A DNA stretch of 64,000 bases from an uncultured Hungatella sp. (GCA_910588325.1 CAJUPP010000007.1:15101-79100), one strand, 5' to 3'; numbered from the stretch's first letter, positions 8,118 through 17,309 are shown. A program made the numbers and translations. Notes: generated by a model from the sequence alone, not told the origin.

Positions 8118-9257
8118 ATGGTTTTTCATCTTGAGGATATTGAAAAGATTAGAGATATTGAATCAAAAGTTAGATTATCAACTCAAAAAGATGTATTTGA
8201 TCTTTCTAATTGGAATTCGGGTAATAAGTATCAAAATTATCTAAATCAATTTTTAGAAGTACCCACAATGAATTCCTTTTATAACTATGTGTATAGTTAT
8301 GAAATCGATAAAGAAATACATAACAAAGTAAGAAAAAAACTTAGTATAGAAAGTGAAGATAAAATTTCTGTTTTTTTTCCATCAAGTACACTAGCAATTG
8401 TCAATATTGCTGTTTTTTTACAAAAAAAGAATCTTAAACATATTTGTGTGTTGCAGCCATCATATTTTTCAGTAGATATATGTTTACAATCATTTGGATT
8501 GAATGTACAAAATTTAAGTTTGCATTATCAAAACGGAAGATTTACTCTACCTATAGATGTTATTACTAAAGAAAATTTTGATGCACTTTGGATTACTTCG
8601 CCTGTTTTTTGTACTAATCTCTATTTCGAAAAAAATGAACTTAATAAGATAAATCATCTTCTCAATAAAGGTATTTACGTTATATGTGATGAGAGTTTAG
8701 CTCCTTTAGGCTCAGAACTAAACCCCCAATTAATAAATAACAGATATTTATTTAGCATTTTTAGTCCTCATAAAGTTTTAGGAACCAATACTATGAAATT
8801 TTCTTGTGTAGTAACCCATAAAGAACATGAGGATTTTTTTGATATCTGGACTGATCTATTCTCGGGAGGCCTAGCATTATCCTCGGTTTTAGCAATTAAT
8901 CATTTCATATCAGAAAATTATAACTTTACATTACAAAAAAGTATAGAATATATAAACGAAACCTTTAATAAAGTTAAAAACTTATTATTATATCATTCAG
9001 ATTCTTTTACGTTTACGCGAACTCCTGGTATATATATTACAATTTTTTTTAAATATGTTCCCTTTGAAGAGTCTAAAAAAACTATTTTTATAAAAAAACT
9101 TATTGAACATACAAATACTTCTCTTTTACCTGGCTATCTTGAAGGCTTTTATGAAAATTTTGGTTTTTGTTTTAGAGTAAATTTAACGCTAGATCCATGC
9201 CAATTGCTTCTAGCGTTAAATAAAGTAATTGTATATTTAGAAAAAACATATTTATAA
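8118..9257 (+). CDS. PLP-dependent aminotransferase, class I/II fold
   Basis: 379 aa. Fold-type I landmarks are present: the Asp that pairs with the PLP ring in ICDESLAPLG (D191), the Schiff-base lysine in FSPHKVLG (K219), and a C-terminal arginine in FCFRVNLT (R353) placed like the substrate-carboxylate Arg of aspartate aminotransferases. It should transfer an amino group or perform related PLP chemistry on an amino acid in the cytoplasm; the substrate is unknown. AAAGGGG lies 7 bases before the ATG. Codon use is strongly AT-biased compared with the genes on either side. Its stop codon abuts, on the complementary strand, the stop of the pentapeptide-repeat gene. The NspC-type decarboxylase 1.5 kb further on is a likely partner. 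Confidence 0.85.
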   Translation: MVFHLEDIEKIRDIESKVRLSTQKDVFDLSNWNSGNKYQNYLNQFLEVPTMNSFYNYVYSYEIDKEIHNKVRKKLSIESEDKISVFFPSSTLAIVNIAVFLQKKNLKHICVLQPSYFSVDICLQSFGLNVQNLSLHYQNGRFTLPIDVITKENFDALWITSPVFCTNLYFEKNELNKINHLLNKGIYVICDESLAPLGSELNPQLINNRYLFSIFSPHKVLGTNTMKFSCVVTHKEHEDFFDIWTDLFSGGLALSSVLAINHFISENYNFTLQKSIEYINETFNKVKNLLLYHSDSFTFTRTPGIYITIFFKYVPFEESKKTIFIKKLIEHTNTSLLPGYLEGFYENFGFCFRVNLTLDPCQLLLALNKVIVYLEKTYL

Positions 9258-10709
9258 AAATTCAATTTTTTGGACGTTAAAATTATTATATCCTTGAAAG
9301 TTATTATTTACAGATACACCATTTAACACAAATATATTGATTACTTTTGAAACATCTTTTTCTGTTTGAACAGAATCTAATTGGTGTAAGACAGACTCTG
9401 GAATCTGAAAAACTAATGAATTTGTTACATTTTCATTCTCCTTTTTTTCAATTTCATTGTCTTCTTTTGTTTTAGATTCACTTTCAGAATGATCTTCAGC
9501 AGAATTATTCTTTTTCAATTTTATTTGTAATCCTAAAATGGAAATAAAAAGTTGAAGGCACTTTAAAATATTATCATAACATTTTATCCATTCTATAAAA
9601 GAACCTTTTGCAGTTTCTTTACGTATAGGTACTGCACCCTTTATTCCTACTGCATTCATAATTTGAATAAGCAATGAACAAATTGGGATTGAGGGCTCTT
9701 CTACATATGTAATTTTTAAAGTTAAAGGGCTATTTTTACTTTTTATTTGATTCAATTCAGAATCTATATCTTTAATGACTTTGCGATAATATTCAAATAA
9801 CATATTGTGAATTTGATTAATAACAGATTCCGATTTTTCAAGAGCAATATTATTTGCAAATAGTTTTCTTTGTTCCAGTATATTAATTATAAATAATACC
9901 ATATATAATGATAGCTTATTTTCATTTAATAAACGGTTTAATATAAGCCTAAAAAACATCAGCTGTTCATTGCGTACTAATATATTGCATCGAAGCTGTT
10001 CAATAATTACTTGTATACTAACTAGTATTGCATTATCAAAGTCTTTTTCTTCAAGATTCAAAGAAATAATAGCAGCACTTACATAATCTTTATTATCTAA
10101 AAGCTTTTGTTGTAATTGCTTAAAATATGTTTTTTCTAAAGATAATTCTTTTAAATTTGAATCAGTAAAGCCAAAATTTGAAGACATCAGATCAGGTGCA
10201 ATAGCTGTTTTATTAAAATGTGTGTTTACAAAAAGGTTGTACATAAAATTTCCATAAATATATGAATCATCAAAAACACAATCTATAAATTCATTAAGGT
10301 ATGTAGAACTCTGCCTTAATTTAAAGCGAGTAAAAGTACAATTTTTAAAGGAAGAGCTATTTAATACAATATGATTAAAATCACAGTTTTCAAATTTGCA
10401 ATTAATAAAACTTACGTCTGTTGTAGTGGCACCTTTAAATGTAACTTTATTAAACTCACAGTTTTCAAAATATATGGATGTAATATCACTATTTTCAAAA
10501 GAAACACTGCTATAAATGCAATTTATAGCCCTACACCCTTCCCAATCAGAATTTGCAAGAATACACTTTATAAAATCTATTTCTATAAAATCACACCATT
10601 TAAGACTAACAGAATGTAGATTTGTATTTTCGATTATTGATTCATTCCAATTATTATAATGATAGATTTCGTCGGCTTTTAAATCAAGAATTTTTTTAAT
10701 ATTTTCCAT
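9252..10709 (-). CDS. Pentapeptide-repeat protein with helical and acidic C-terminal regions
   Basis: 485 aa. Start at the ATG at 10709, since GGAGG lies 5 bases before it; an ATG at 10721 is in frame but lacks a ribosome site. Residues of about 30-185 hold degenerate pentapeptide repeats of the form xxFxN/CCxF (for example FINCKFENCDF, SFKNCTF) expected to form a right-handed beta-helix. Residues of about 195-395 look helical, followed by an acidic Glu/Lys/Ser-rich linker (about 405-430) and a short C-terminal segment. No signal peptide or clear transmembrane helix. Pentapeptide proteins range from DNA mimics (Qnr, MfpA) to scaffolds, so function is open. It lies on the opposite strand between two + strand PLP-enzyme genes and shares their AT-rich composition. 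Confidence 0.75.
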   Translation of the reverse strand: MENIKKILDLKADEIYHYNNWNESIIENTNLHSVSLKWCDFIEIDFIKCILANSDWEGCRAINCIYSSVSFENSDITSIYFENCEFNKVTFKGATTTDVSFINCKFENCDFNHIVLNSSSFKNCTFTRFKLRQSSTYLNEFIDCVFDDSYIYGNFMYNLFVNTHFNKTAIAPDLMSSNFGFTDSNLKELSLEKTYFKQLQQKLLDNKDYVSAAIISLNLEEKDFDNAILVSIQVIIEQLRCNILVRNEQLMFFRLILNRLLNENKLSLYMVLFIINILEQRKLFANNIALEKSESVINQIHNMLFEYYRKVIKDIDSELNQIKSKNSPLTLKITYVEEPSIPICSLLIQIMNAVGIKGAVPIRKETAKGSFIEWIKCYDNILKCLQLFISILGLQIKLKKNNSAEDHSESESKTKEDNEIEKKENENVTNSLVFQIPESVLHQLDSVQTEKDVSKVINIFVLNGVSVNNNFQGYNNFNVQKIEFL

Positions 10710-10747
10710 TTTGACCTCCATTAAATTTTAAGAAAGGAAAGATTTAT

Positions 10748-11878
10748 ATGTTGAACATCGATTTATCTCATCTACCTACCCCCTGTCATTTGATAGATAT
10801 AGATAAAGTGATTCTAAATATTGAAGTTATTGAAAAATTAAAAAATAAAACGGATATTATTCTGCTATTTGCAATTAAAGGGTTTTCTAACGAAAAAATC
10901 ATTAATTATTTTATTAATCACTTTAATGGGATCAGTGCTAGTAGTTTATGGGAAGCCCGTTTAGGAAAAGAATTTTTTCATAGTAATGTTCATACCTTTT
11001 CTCCTGCATATACTTCTCATAACATTCAGCCCATTTGTTCATATAGTGATTTTTTAATTTTTAATTCAGTTAGTCAGTTTCAATCCTTTAAAGGTATTGC
11101 TAAAAGTATGAAGTGCCATTGTGGTTTACGTATTAATCCAGAATTTTCGGAAATACAAAAATATGAAATCAATCCTTGTCACTATGCATCTCGTTTTGGT
11201 ATTCATGCATCTGAGCTAGAAAAAATAAATTTTTATGAAGTAGAAGGTCTTCATTTTCATAATATGTGTGAGCAATATTCAGAAACTTTTTTAAAAACAA
11301 TTAATATAATAGAAGAAAATTTTGGTCAATATTTGTACCCCATACAGTGGCTTAATATTGGAGGTGGACAATTCTTCTCTGATGCGACTTATATATTACA
11401 AGATGCTATCAATATAATAAATTTTTTACAGAATAAATACTCTTTACAAATTATCGCTGAACCTTGTGAAACAGTTATGTTAAATGCTGGCTATTTTATT
11501 GCTACAGTTACCGATATCGTAGAAAATAAAATTACAACAGCTATACTAGATGCCTCTGCTATATGTCATCTCCCTGATATTGTACATTCACCATATAGAA
11601 GCGAAATACTAAATGCTGATTTACCAAATAAAAAAAGGTTCACTTATCGAATAGCTGGTTGTACCTGCTATGCAGGGGATATATTTGGAGACTATTCTTT
11701 TGACAGTCCTCTTGATATAGGTACTAAAATAGTTTTCTATGATACTGCATCTTATACCATGGTAAAGTCCAATATATTTAATGGTATACAACTACCATAT
11801 TATGCCACAGTGAAAGACAATAATATTTACAAAATCGAAAAAGAATATAACTATGATACCTTTTTATCTTTAATATGA
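10748..11878 (+). CDS. nspC: Carboxynorspermidine decarboxylase-like PLP enzyme (NspC family)
   Basis: 376 aa, the family's usual length. It is a fold-type III (alanine racemase-like) decarboxylase: PLP lysine in FAIKGF (K44), ASSLWEARLGKE, the GLHFHNMCE block, the glycine loop NIGGGQ (205-207), IAEPCE and the catalytic cysteine in GCTCYAGD (C307) all match carboxy(nor)spermidine decarboxylase. That enzyme releases CO2 from carboxyspermidine or carboxynorspermidine to give the polyamine. The usual partner, carboxyspermidine dehydrogenase, is not in the window, so the true substrate may differ. AGAAAGGAAAG precedes the ATG. Only 38 bases separate it from the start of the divergent pentapeptide gene, so its promoter must overlap that region or lie inside that gene. 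Composition is AT-rich, unlike core genes, which suggests horizontal acquisition. Confidence 0.85.
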   Translation: MLNIDLSHLPTPCHLIDIDKVILNIEVIEKLKNKTDIILLFAIKGFSNEKIINYFINHFNGISASSLWEARLGKEFFHSNVHTFSPAYTSHNIQPICSYSDFLIFNSVSQFQSFKGIAKSMKCHCGLRINPEFSEIQKYEINPCHYASRFGIHASELEKINFYEVEGLHFHNMCEQYSETFLKTINIIEENFGQYLYPIQWLNIGGGQFFSDATYILQDAINIINFLQNKYSLQIIAEPCETVMLNAGYFIATVTDIVENKITTAILDASAICHLPDIVHSPYRSEILNADLPNKKRFTYRIAGCTCYAGDIFGDYSFDSPLDIGTKIVFYDTASYTMVKSNIFNGIQLPYYATVKDNNIYKIEKEYNYDTFLSLI

Positions 11879-12062
11879 ATTGCAGATAACTATGTATTAT
11901 CCTCAACAAATTTCCCTATATTTTTACCTATTATACCCCATTTTCCCCAAATGGTGAAGCCCTTTTTTCCATATTCTACCAATTTTTATAAACTTCTCCA
12001 CCACAATCAGACCACCCCCTTAATTTGGAGCCAGCCTCTCCCTAATTCTATGCCATTCTCCC

Positions 12063-12977
12063 CTACGCCGCCCGCTGAATTCTCATTTGGTTCCTCGGAT
12101 GCCGTTCTTTTAAAATCTCCATCTGCTTTTTAGAGGCAATATGCAAATAAATCTGTGTTGTCTTAATGGAGCTGTGCCCCAGGATCTTCTGTATATACAT
12201 GATATCAACGCCTTCTTCCAGGAGATATGTAGCAACAGAATGTCGAAACATATGGGGAGTAATATGTATGGAAATGCCCGCCTGACGTGAATATTTACAA
12301 AGCATACGGCGGATCGACTGTTCTGAAAAACGTTTTCCCTGCCGATTTACAAAGAAAAATCCACATTTATCAATTTCCTGATGATTCAGCTTATAATATT
12401 CTCTCACCACCTGTAAAACTTCCTGGCTTCCAATCTGCACATACCGTTCTTTGCTTCCTTTGCCAAATAGTTTAATAGTCCCATTGTCCAGATCAATATC
12501 CTGTATTTTTAAATTAGAAATCTCATATACCCTGGCTCCAGTTGCAAAGAACATTTCTATAACGGATAAATCCCGATAAATAGCTGCGTCCCGCCCCGAC
12601 TGCTCCTCAATTGTATACATATAATTCAAAAGCCTCTCAATCTCTTTTCTTGGAATGATCCGTGGTAAACTCTCTGTCTCTTTAAACCTTACCCTGATCT
12701 TTGTAAATGGATTACCGCCCTCCAGACGTTCTTCCTCTTCAAGATATCTATAAAATGCCTTAATACTGGCAATTTTTCTTTTAACTGTTTTCTGCTTATA
12801 CCTTTTATGCAATTCTGTTATATATTCCTCGATTTTTGCTTTTAAAAGTATATCTTCCTTAATATAAGATAAATACTGTTCCAAATCAATCCTATAGGCT
12901 TTTAACGTGTTTCTATTCAATTCCTTGCGATATTGGCAGAATTCCAAATACCGCTCCATTTCTCTTATCATATCCAT
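12063..12977 (-). CDS. Tyrosine recombinase/integrase (XerC/D-like)
   Basis: About 304 aa. The N-terminal SAM-like core-binding domain is followed by the catalytic domain with the Arg of ATGAR (R149), the beta-hairpin Lys in GKGSKER (K173), HMFRHS (H242, R245), LGHSS (H268) and the nucleophile TQIYLH (Y277), so it looks active. Two starts are plausible: ATG 12977 after a perfect AGGAGG at 9 bases, or ATG 12995 after GAAGGA at 6 bases. It borders the AT-rich island and may have inserted or mobilised it, but its own composition is closer to the host and no flanking repeats were found. It could also be a domestic XerD-like enzyme or a DNA invertase. Confidence 0.9.
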   Translation of the reverse strand: MDMIREMERYLEFCQYRKELNRNTLKAYRIDLEQYLSYIKEDILLKAKIEEYITELHKRYKQKTVKRKIASIKAFYRYLEEEERLEGGNPFTKIRVRFKETESLPRIIPRKEIERLLNYMYTIEEQSGRDAAIYRDLSVIEMFFATGARVYEISNLKIQDIDLDNGTIKLFGKGSKERYVQIGSQEVLQVVREYYKLNHQEIDKCGFFFVNRQGKRFSEQSIRRMLCKYSRQAGISIHITPHMFRHSVATYLLEEGVDIMYIQKILGHSSIKTTQIYLHIASKKQMEILKERHPRNQMRIQRAA

Positions 12978-13096
12978 GGCAATCACCCTCCTCATAGAAA
13001 TTCCTTCCATTATATGATAAAATACTGATAAATGAAATCCTGCACGCCTGTATTCCCGTTCTCTATCTCCCCATCATCATCTAAAAACCAAAATAC

Positions 13097-13137
13097 AAAA
13101 GGGGAAATGAAAGCAAACAGCGCCTTCAATCTCCCCT
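13097..13137 (-). terminator. Possible terminator after the DUF134-NifX gene
   Basis: On the minus strand AGGGGAGATTGAA can pair imperfectly with TTTCATTTCCCCT, followed by TTTTG. It lies just after the stop codon at 13160. Confidence 0.45.
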
Positions 13138-13159
13138 CAGCAGTTTCAAGATACCAATA

Positions 13160-13945
13160 TCAGCATCCCCCACCGTTTCCTGCGCAGCCGTTTTTCCTTT
13201 CCCCGCAATGACCGCTTTCGTGATGATGTCCTTCCCCATGATGGTTACAGTGAACATTGGGATCAAATACAAGATTTCCCGCAAGAAGCGCCTCCACAGC
13301 CTCATCTGCGCTGCCGGATACCCCTCCGTAAAGGCGGATGCCCGCTTCTGCCAATGCAATCTGCGCGCCTGCACCGATTCCTCCGCAGATCAACGTATCC
13401 ACATTCAATCCTTTCAGCATCCCTGCAAGGGCGCCATGGCCGCTTCCATTGGTATCCGCCACCTGGGTTCCTACAACTTTCCCTTCTTCAATCTCATAAA
13501 CCTTAAACTGCTCCGTATGCCCAAAATGAGGGAATACCTTTCCATTTTCATAAGTAACCGCAACTTTCATGATTCTGTCATCCTCTCTTTCCCCGGCAAT
13601 TTCAGCCGCTAATTGGGCTCTGCCACATTTTTTACCGCAGCATCTCCATGCAGAGCCGTCACAGAGTGCATAATTCCCGCCTGAAATACAAAGCGTCTTT
13701 CCGCCCACAAGGCAATCAGCAATTTTCGTCCTGGCTCTTTCATACATTTCCGTAACTGTGGTACGGGAAATCCCCATCTGCCTGGCACACTGCTCATGGG
13801 TTCTCTTTTCATAATCAATTAGACGGACTGCCTCAAACTCATCCACTGTCAGAAAAATCTGCTCCGTCCCCTCCCTGCCACATGGACCAAAACTGTCATA
13901 TTCAGGCTCAAAACAGATTCTCCTGCATCGAACTGGTCTTGCCAT
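13160..13945 (-). CDS. DUF134 DNA-binding domain fused to a NifX/NifB-type cofactor-binding domain
   Basis: 261 aa. Residues 1 to about 100 are a UPF0251/DUF134 domain: MARPVRCRRICFEP, then a helix-turn-helix region (EAVRLIDYEKRTHEQCARQMGISRTTV, split here for description), then a cysteine cluster CCGKKCGR. Residues of about 118-225 are a dinitrogenase iron-molybdenum cofactor domain (MKVAVTYENGKVFPHFGHTEQF; GGIGAGAQIALAEAGI). The tail is rich in His, Cys and Gly (HHHESGHCGE). The ATG at 13945 follows GGAGGTGGGAGC; longer in-frame starts lack such a site. NifX-like domains carry or sense iron-sulfur clusters. No nitrogenase genes are present, so the likely role is Fe-S or metal-linked regulation. 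The two domains are often separate neighbouring genes in related clostridia. Confidence 0.85.
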   Translation of the reverse strand: MARPVRCRRICFEPEYDSFGPCGREGTEQIFLTVDEFEAVRLIDYEKRTHEQCARQMGISRTTVTEMYERARTKIADCLVGGKTLCISGGNYALCDGSAWRCCGKKCGRAQLAAEIAGEREDDRIMKVAVTYENGKVFPHFGHTEQFKVYEIEEGKVVGTQVADTNGSGHGALAGMLKGLNVDTLICGGIGAGAQIALAEAGIRLYGGVSGSADEAVEALLAGNLVFDPNVHCNHHGEGHHHESGHCGERKNGCAGNGGGC

Positions 13946-14030
13946 GCTCCCACCTCCATTTCTGACATATGACGATAATATCACAAAAACCTGCAAATTT
14001 CAAGATTCAAAGTAAAGCCCAAAATCAAAC

Positions 14031-14072
14031 ATGCGCCGCCCAATTCTCCTCTCAAGAACCTGGCCGGCGCAC
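14031..14072 (-). terminator. Weak terminator after the sugar-uptake operon
   Basis: TGCGCCG pairs with CGGCGCA around a 28-base loop, with GTTTGATTTT following on the minus strand. It lies between pfkB (stop at 14106) and the DUF134 gene start. Confidence 0.4.
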
Positions 14073-14105
14073 TTATCACCTATTCAAACATCCTTAAAAT
14101 CTCTG

Positions 14106-15026
14106 TCACCCTGCTGACACCTTCCTGCCCTCCATCCTTCCGGCCAGCAAAAGCAATTCCTTCTCCTCCACATACTTGGTCAGGCATCCCACTCCCTGGA
14201 CACAGCGCCCGCCGGTAACATTTCCAAACCGCAGACACTCTTCCACCGGGTATCCCTTATAGATCCCATAAATAAACCCGCTTAAAAAAGCATCCCCAGC
14301 TCCGGTTGCATCCACCGCCTCCACGCCTTCCATAGGCGGAATCACCTTGATTCCGGATTTATTTTTCAGCAGACAGCCATCCTTATCCAGCTTGATAATC
14401 ACATCGGAGAAAAACTGGGACAGGCATTCCGCCGCCCCCTCCACCGTGCTCTCTCCGGTAATCTTAAGGGCCTCCTTCTGGTTGGGCACATAATAATCCG
14501 CCAGCTCCAGATACTCCCTGTGCTTGTCAATAGAAAGGTCATCTTCCCAACCGGTATCAAAGACATGGACAGTTCCTTCTTTCTTCAAAGTCCTGTAAAC
14601 ATCCAGAAACCCTTCATGCATATCAACCACCTTAGCGCCTCTCAGATAATACAGCGCCTTTTCCCGAATCTGAGGCGTAATCACCACCGGATCCCGGTAG
14701 GATAAAAACGTTCTGTCATTGTCGCAGACCATAGTGGAAGAAAGCGTCACCGGCATTCCGTCCCCTTCATAGATATCAATCACTTCCGCCGGATACCTGG
14801 CAAACTCCTGACGCACGAAATTGGAAAAATAGTCATGACCGATAAAAGTAACAACCCGGGAAGGAATTCCAAGTCTGGAAGTGTTAATCAGGGTAGCCGG
14901 AATCCCCCCGCCCAGATGCATCCCAAACTCTTTGGCATAGACCTCCTCCCCCTTAGCCGGCAGGCCCTTCAGTCCGGAATAAATCAGATCAATATTGGCG
15001 AACCCTACGCCTCCTGCAAATCCCAT
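14106..15026 (-). CDS. PfkB-family carbohydrate kinase, last gene of the sugar operon
   Basis: 306 aa. It shows the GGG substrate-binding turn (HLGGGIPATLINTSRLG) and the C-terminal DATGAGDAFLSGF motif with the catalytic Asp. It phosphorylates a sugar with ATP in the cytoplasm. The start ATG directly follows the stop codon of the GH4 gene (TAAATG), so the two are coupled. In this operon a GH4 enzyme and an ABC importer precede it, so the likely substrate is the monosaccharide released from the imported saccharide. The exact sugar is not known. Confidence 0.9.
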   Translation of the reverse strand: MGFAGGVGFANIDLIYSGLKGLPAKGEEVYAKEFGMHLGGGIPATLINTSRLGIPSRVVTFIGHDYFSNFVRQEFARYPAEVIDIYEGDGMPVTLSSTMVCDNDRTFLSYRDPVVITPQIREKALYYLRGAKVVDMHEGFLDVYRTLKKEGTVHVFDTGWEDDLSIDKHREYLELADYYVPNQKEALKITGESTVEGAAECLSQFFSDVIIKLDKDGCLLKNKSGIKVIPPMEGVEAVDATGAGDAFLSGFIYGIYKGYPVEECLRFGNVTGGRCVQGVGCLTKYVEEKELLLLAGRMEGRKVSAG

Positions 15027-16394
15027 TTAGCTCCATCCTTCCGTGTATTCATGATTAGACTCCACATATTCTTCCACCAGCTCCCTGGCAAGGGAATAAG
15101 AGTTCACCAGAGGATGAACCATGAGACAATCAATCGCCCTGGAAATACTCTTTATCCTCAAAGCCTCCGAGGCCAGCCTTTCATATGCCTTCACCTGACG
15201 AATCAGCTCCATAGGCATGGGATCCGGTTCTGAAATCTTATGGGGAATGTAGTTTCCATCCTTAATGGTACAGGTAATCTCCACCACATCCGTATCCAAA
15301 AGCCCGGGAATGGCCCCCTGATTCGGCACACACAGGATCATCTCCCTCTCCTGCCCGCTAAGTTCTGCCCGGATATAATTCAGGGCAACTCCTGCATAGC
15401 CTCCTGCCTCCTCAGCGTACATGTCGAAATGATACGGCGCCTTAGCTCTTTTAATCCCGGTCTCATTGGCCATATAGGCATTTTCCCGTTTTCCATACCA
15501 GGTATCAAAAATCTGAAGACAGTTTTCAAAATCCTTCTCTATATCCATTGAGGACAATTCCTCCATCATATGTCTGTTGACATCCCGTATGACTTCCCCT
15601 CTGGTTATCCTGGCATCCAAGATGTTCTTGATCGCCTGCTCCCTGTAATAGAAATAGTACAGGTATTCATTGAGGATACACCCCATATGGCCCACCAGGT
15701 CTTTTTTAAAGAACCGCATGTCCGTATCCGTATAAAGCCTGTCATCCTGCAAAAGCTCTCCCATAATCTCACGGCCCTTTAACCGGACACTCTTAAAAAA
15801 CGAAAGATGATTCAGCCCATAGCAGTCACCGGTCACCGCATCCTGAGGCTGGCCGTACATTTTTGCAAAAGAGTGAAGAAGGCTGCTGGGGGCGTCACAG
15901 ATTCCGAAGGTAAAATCATACCCCATATCTCTCAAGGTCTGGGATACCACCCCGGCCGGATTGGTAAAATTAAAGATTTTTACGTTTTTCGACGCATACT
16001 CCTTGGCCAGCTCACAGTACTTTGCAAGAGCAGGAACCGAACGCATGGCGAAAGAAAATCCTGCCGCCCCTGTAGTCTCCTGCCCCAAAAGTCCCTTGGC
16101 CAGAGCCGCCCTTTCATCCCGGATTCTCATATCATCCTGCCCCACCCGAATGGTGGTTATGATATAATCCGCATCCTTCACCGCTTCCACCGGATCAGAG
16201 GTCAGACGAAAATTCAAATCCGGTTTCAACCGCTTTACCACCTGCACCGCCATCCTGCCATAGATATTCAGCTTTTTCTCATCATTATCCATAAACACAA
16301 TTTCATCAAATCCCAGTTCCTCACTGCTCTGCGCCAAGCTTTTGGCCAGAAACATGGAGCGGACGCCTCCGCCTCCAATTACCGATATTTTCAT
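15027..16394 (-). CDS. Glycoside hydrolase family 4 (6-phospho-glucosidase/alpha-glycosidase type)
   Basis: 455 aa, normal for GH4. The NAD-binding N-terminus reads MKISVIGGGGVRSMF, followed by TTIRVGQ, the NFTNPAGVV segment and GICDAPSS, where the Cys is the metal-binding residue of GH4 enzymes; NHLSFF supplies a later metal-binding His. GH4 enzymes use NAD+ and Mn2+ to break glycosidic bonds by redox elimination. Because the operon has an ABC importer and not a PTS, the substrate is probably an unphosphorylated glycoside or one phosphorylated by the kinase after it. The gene overlaps nothing upstream (42-bp gap to the permease) and abuts the kinase. Confidence 0.9.
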   Translation of the reverse strand: MKISVIGGGGVRSMFLAKSLAQSSEELGFDEIVFMDNDEKKLNIYGRMAVQVVKRLKPDLNFRLTSDPVEAVKDADYIITTIRVGQDDMRIRDERAALAKGLLGQETTGAAGFSFAMRSVPALAKYCELAKEYASKNVKIFNFTNPAGVVSQTLRDMGYDFTFGICDAPSSLLHSFAKMYGQPQDAVTGDCYGLNHLSFFKSVRLKGREIMGELLQDDRLYTDTDMRFFKKDLVGHMGCILNEYLYYFYYREQAIKNILDARITRGEVIRDVNRHMMEELSSMDIEKDFENCLQIFDTWYGKRENAYMANETGIKRAKAPYHFDMYAEEAGGYAGVALNYIRAELSGQEREMILCVPNQGAIPGLLDTDVVEITCTIKDGNYIPHKISEPDPMPMELIRQVKAYERLASEALRIKSISRAIDCLMVHPLVNSYSLARELVEEYVESNHEYTEGWS

Positions 16395-16436
16395 AGCAAG
16401 CCTCCTCTTTTTCAGAAAATTGCAGCCGTTCAGAAA

Positions 16437-17309
16437 TCAGTAATCCCCTTCGTTCATCCTGAACAACTGATTAATACAGTAAACGACAATCACCCCTGCA
16501 ATAATTAACACAACACCCATCATGTTAGCATACCCATAATTATTGTCCATCATAGAGGCCTTATATAAATACAGAGGAAGATTCAGCGTCTTGTCCCCCG
16601 GTCCTCCGTTGGTAGTCAGATAAATCAATTCAAATTCTCTCAGTTTGCTGGTAGCTGCCAGAATCACGCTGGTACCCATCACAGTCCGTATAAGGGGCAG
16701 GCGAATTCTCAAATTCACCTGCATATTGCTGGCCCCGTCAATCCTGGCCGCCTCCACCACATCCTCTGGTATAGACATAATCCCGGCCAATACCAGAATG
16801 ACAATAAGACCGCTGTACAGAAGCCAGGTAAGGGTTACCGTAAAAAATGCGGAATTCTGCTCAAAAAACCAGTTCTTTGTAAAAGGCTCTCCCGTAATCT
16901 GGGTAATAAAGGAATTTAAGAGACCGTATTTTGCGTTGAACACATTAAGGAAAATCACACCCAGAGCTGCCGCCGACACCACATTGGGTATCATATAAAT
17001 GGTTCTTAAAACTTTCCAGCCTCTAAGCCTTCTTGCCAGAAGAAATGCAATCACAGTTCCCAGGCCCACATGAATCACACACTGAAGCAGAACCCAGATG
17101 ATCGTATTTTTTATGGCTGTCTTCATTCGGACATCATATAAAAATGCATTGATGTAATTCTCCAGTCCTATAAACCGAAAGATCCCTCCCGCTTTCCACT
17201 CAAAGAAAGAACTTCCAAATACGATACCCATAGGAATCAGATAAATCAGCCCGAACAACAACAGGCAGGGCAACAGAAAACTTATCAGTTTCCATCTTTT
17301 CACTTTCAT
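16437..17309 (-). CDS. ABC sugar transporter permease (MalF/MsmF type)
   Basis: 290 aa with six predicted membrane helices (first at about residues 8-30). The cytoplasmic EAA loop that contacts the ATPase reads EAARIDGASNMQVNLRIRLPL in essence, and the LTTNGGPGDKTLNLPLYLY segment is typical of carbohydrate uptake permeases. It pairs with the second permease at 18.8-19.6 kb and the lipoprotein between them to import an oligosaccharide. No ATPase gene is present in the operon, so a shared MsmK-type ATPase encoded elsewhere is expected, as in many Firmicutes. Confidence 0.92.
   Translation of the reverse strand: MKVKRWKLISFLLPCLLLFGLIYLIPMGIVFGSSFFEWKAGGIFRFIGLENYINAFLYDVRMKTAIKNTIIWVLLQCVIHVGLGTVIAFLLARRLRGWKVLRTIYMIPNVVSAAALGVIFLNVFNAKYGLLNSFITQITGEPFTKNWFFEQNSAFFTVTLTWLLYSGLIVILVLAGIMSIPEDVVEAARIDGASNMQVNLRIRLPLIRTVMGTSVILAATSKLREFELIYLTTNGGPGDKTLNLPLYLYKASMMDNNYGYANMMGVVLIIAGVIVVYCINQLFRMNEGDY

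Noticed and set aside
7400..12060. Attachment-site direct repeats flanking the AT-rich island
   Set aside because: Compared by eye on both flanks; no convincing repeat or tRNA end was found, so I do not claim a defined element boundary.
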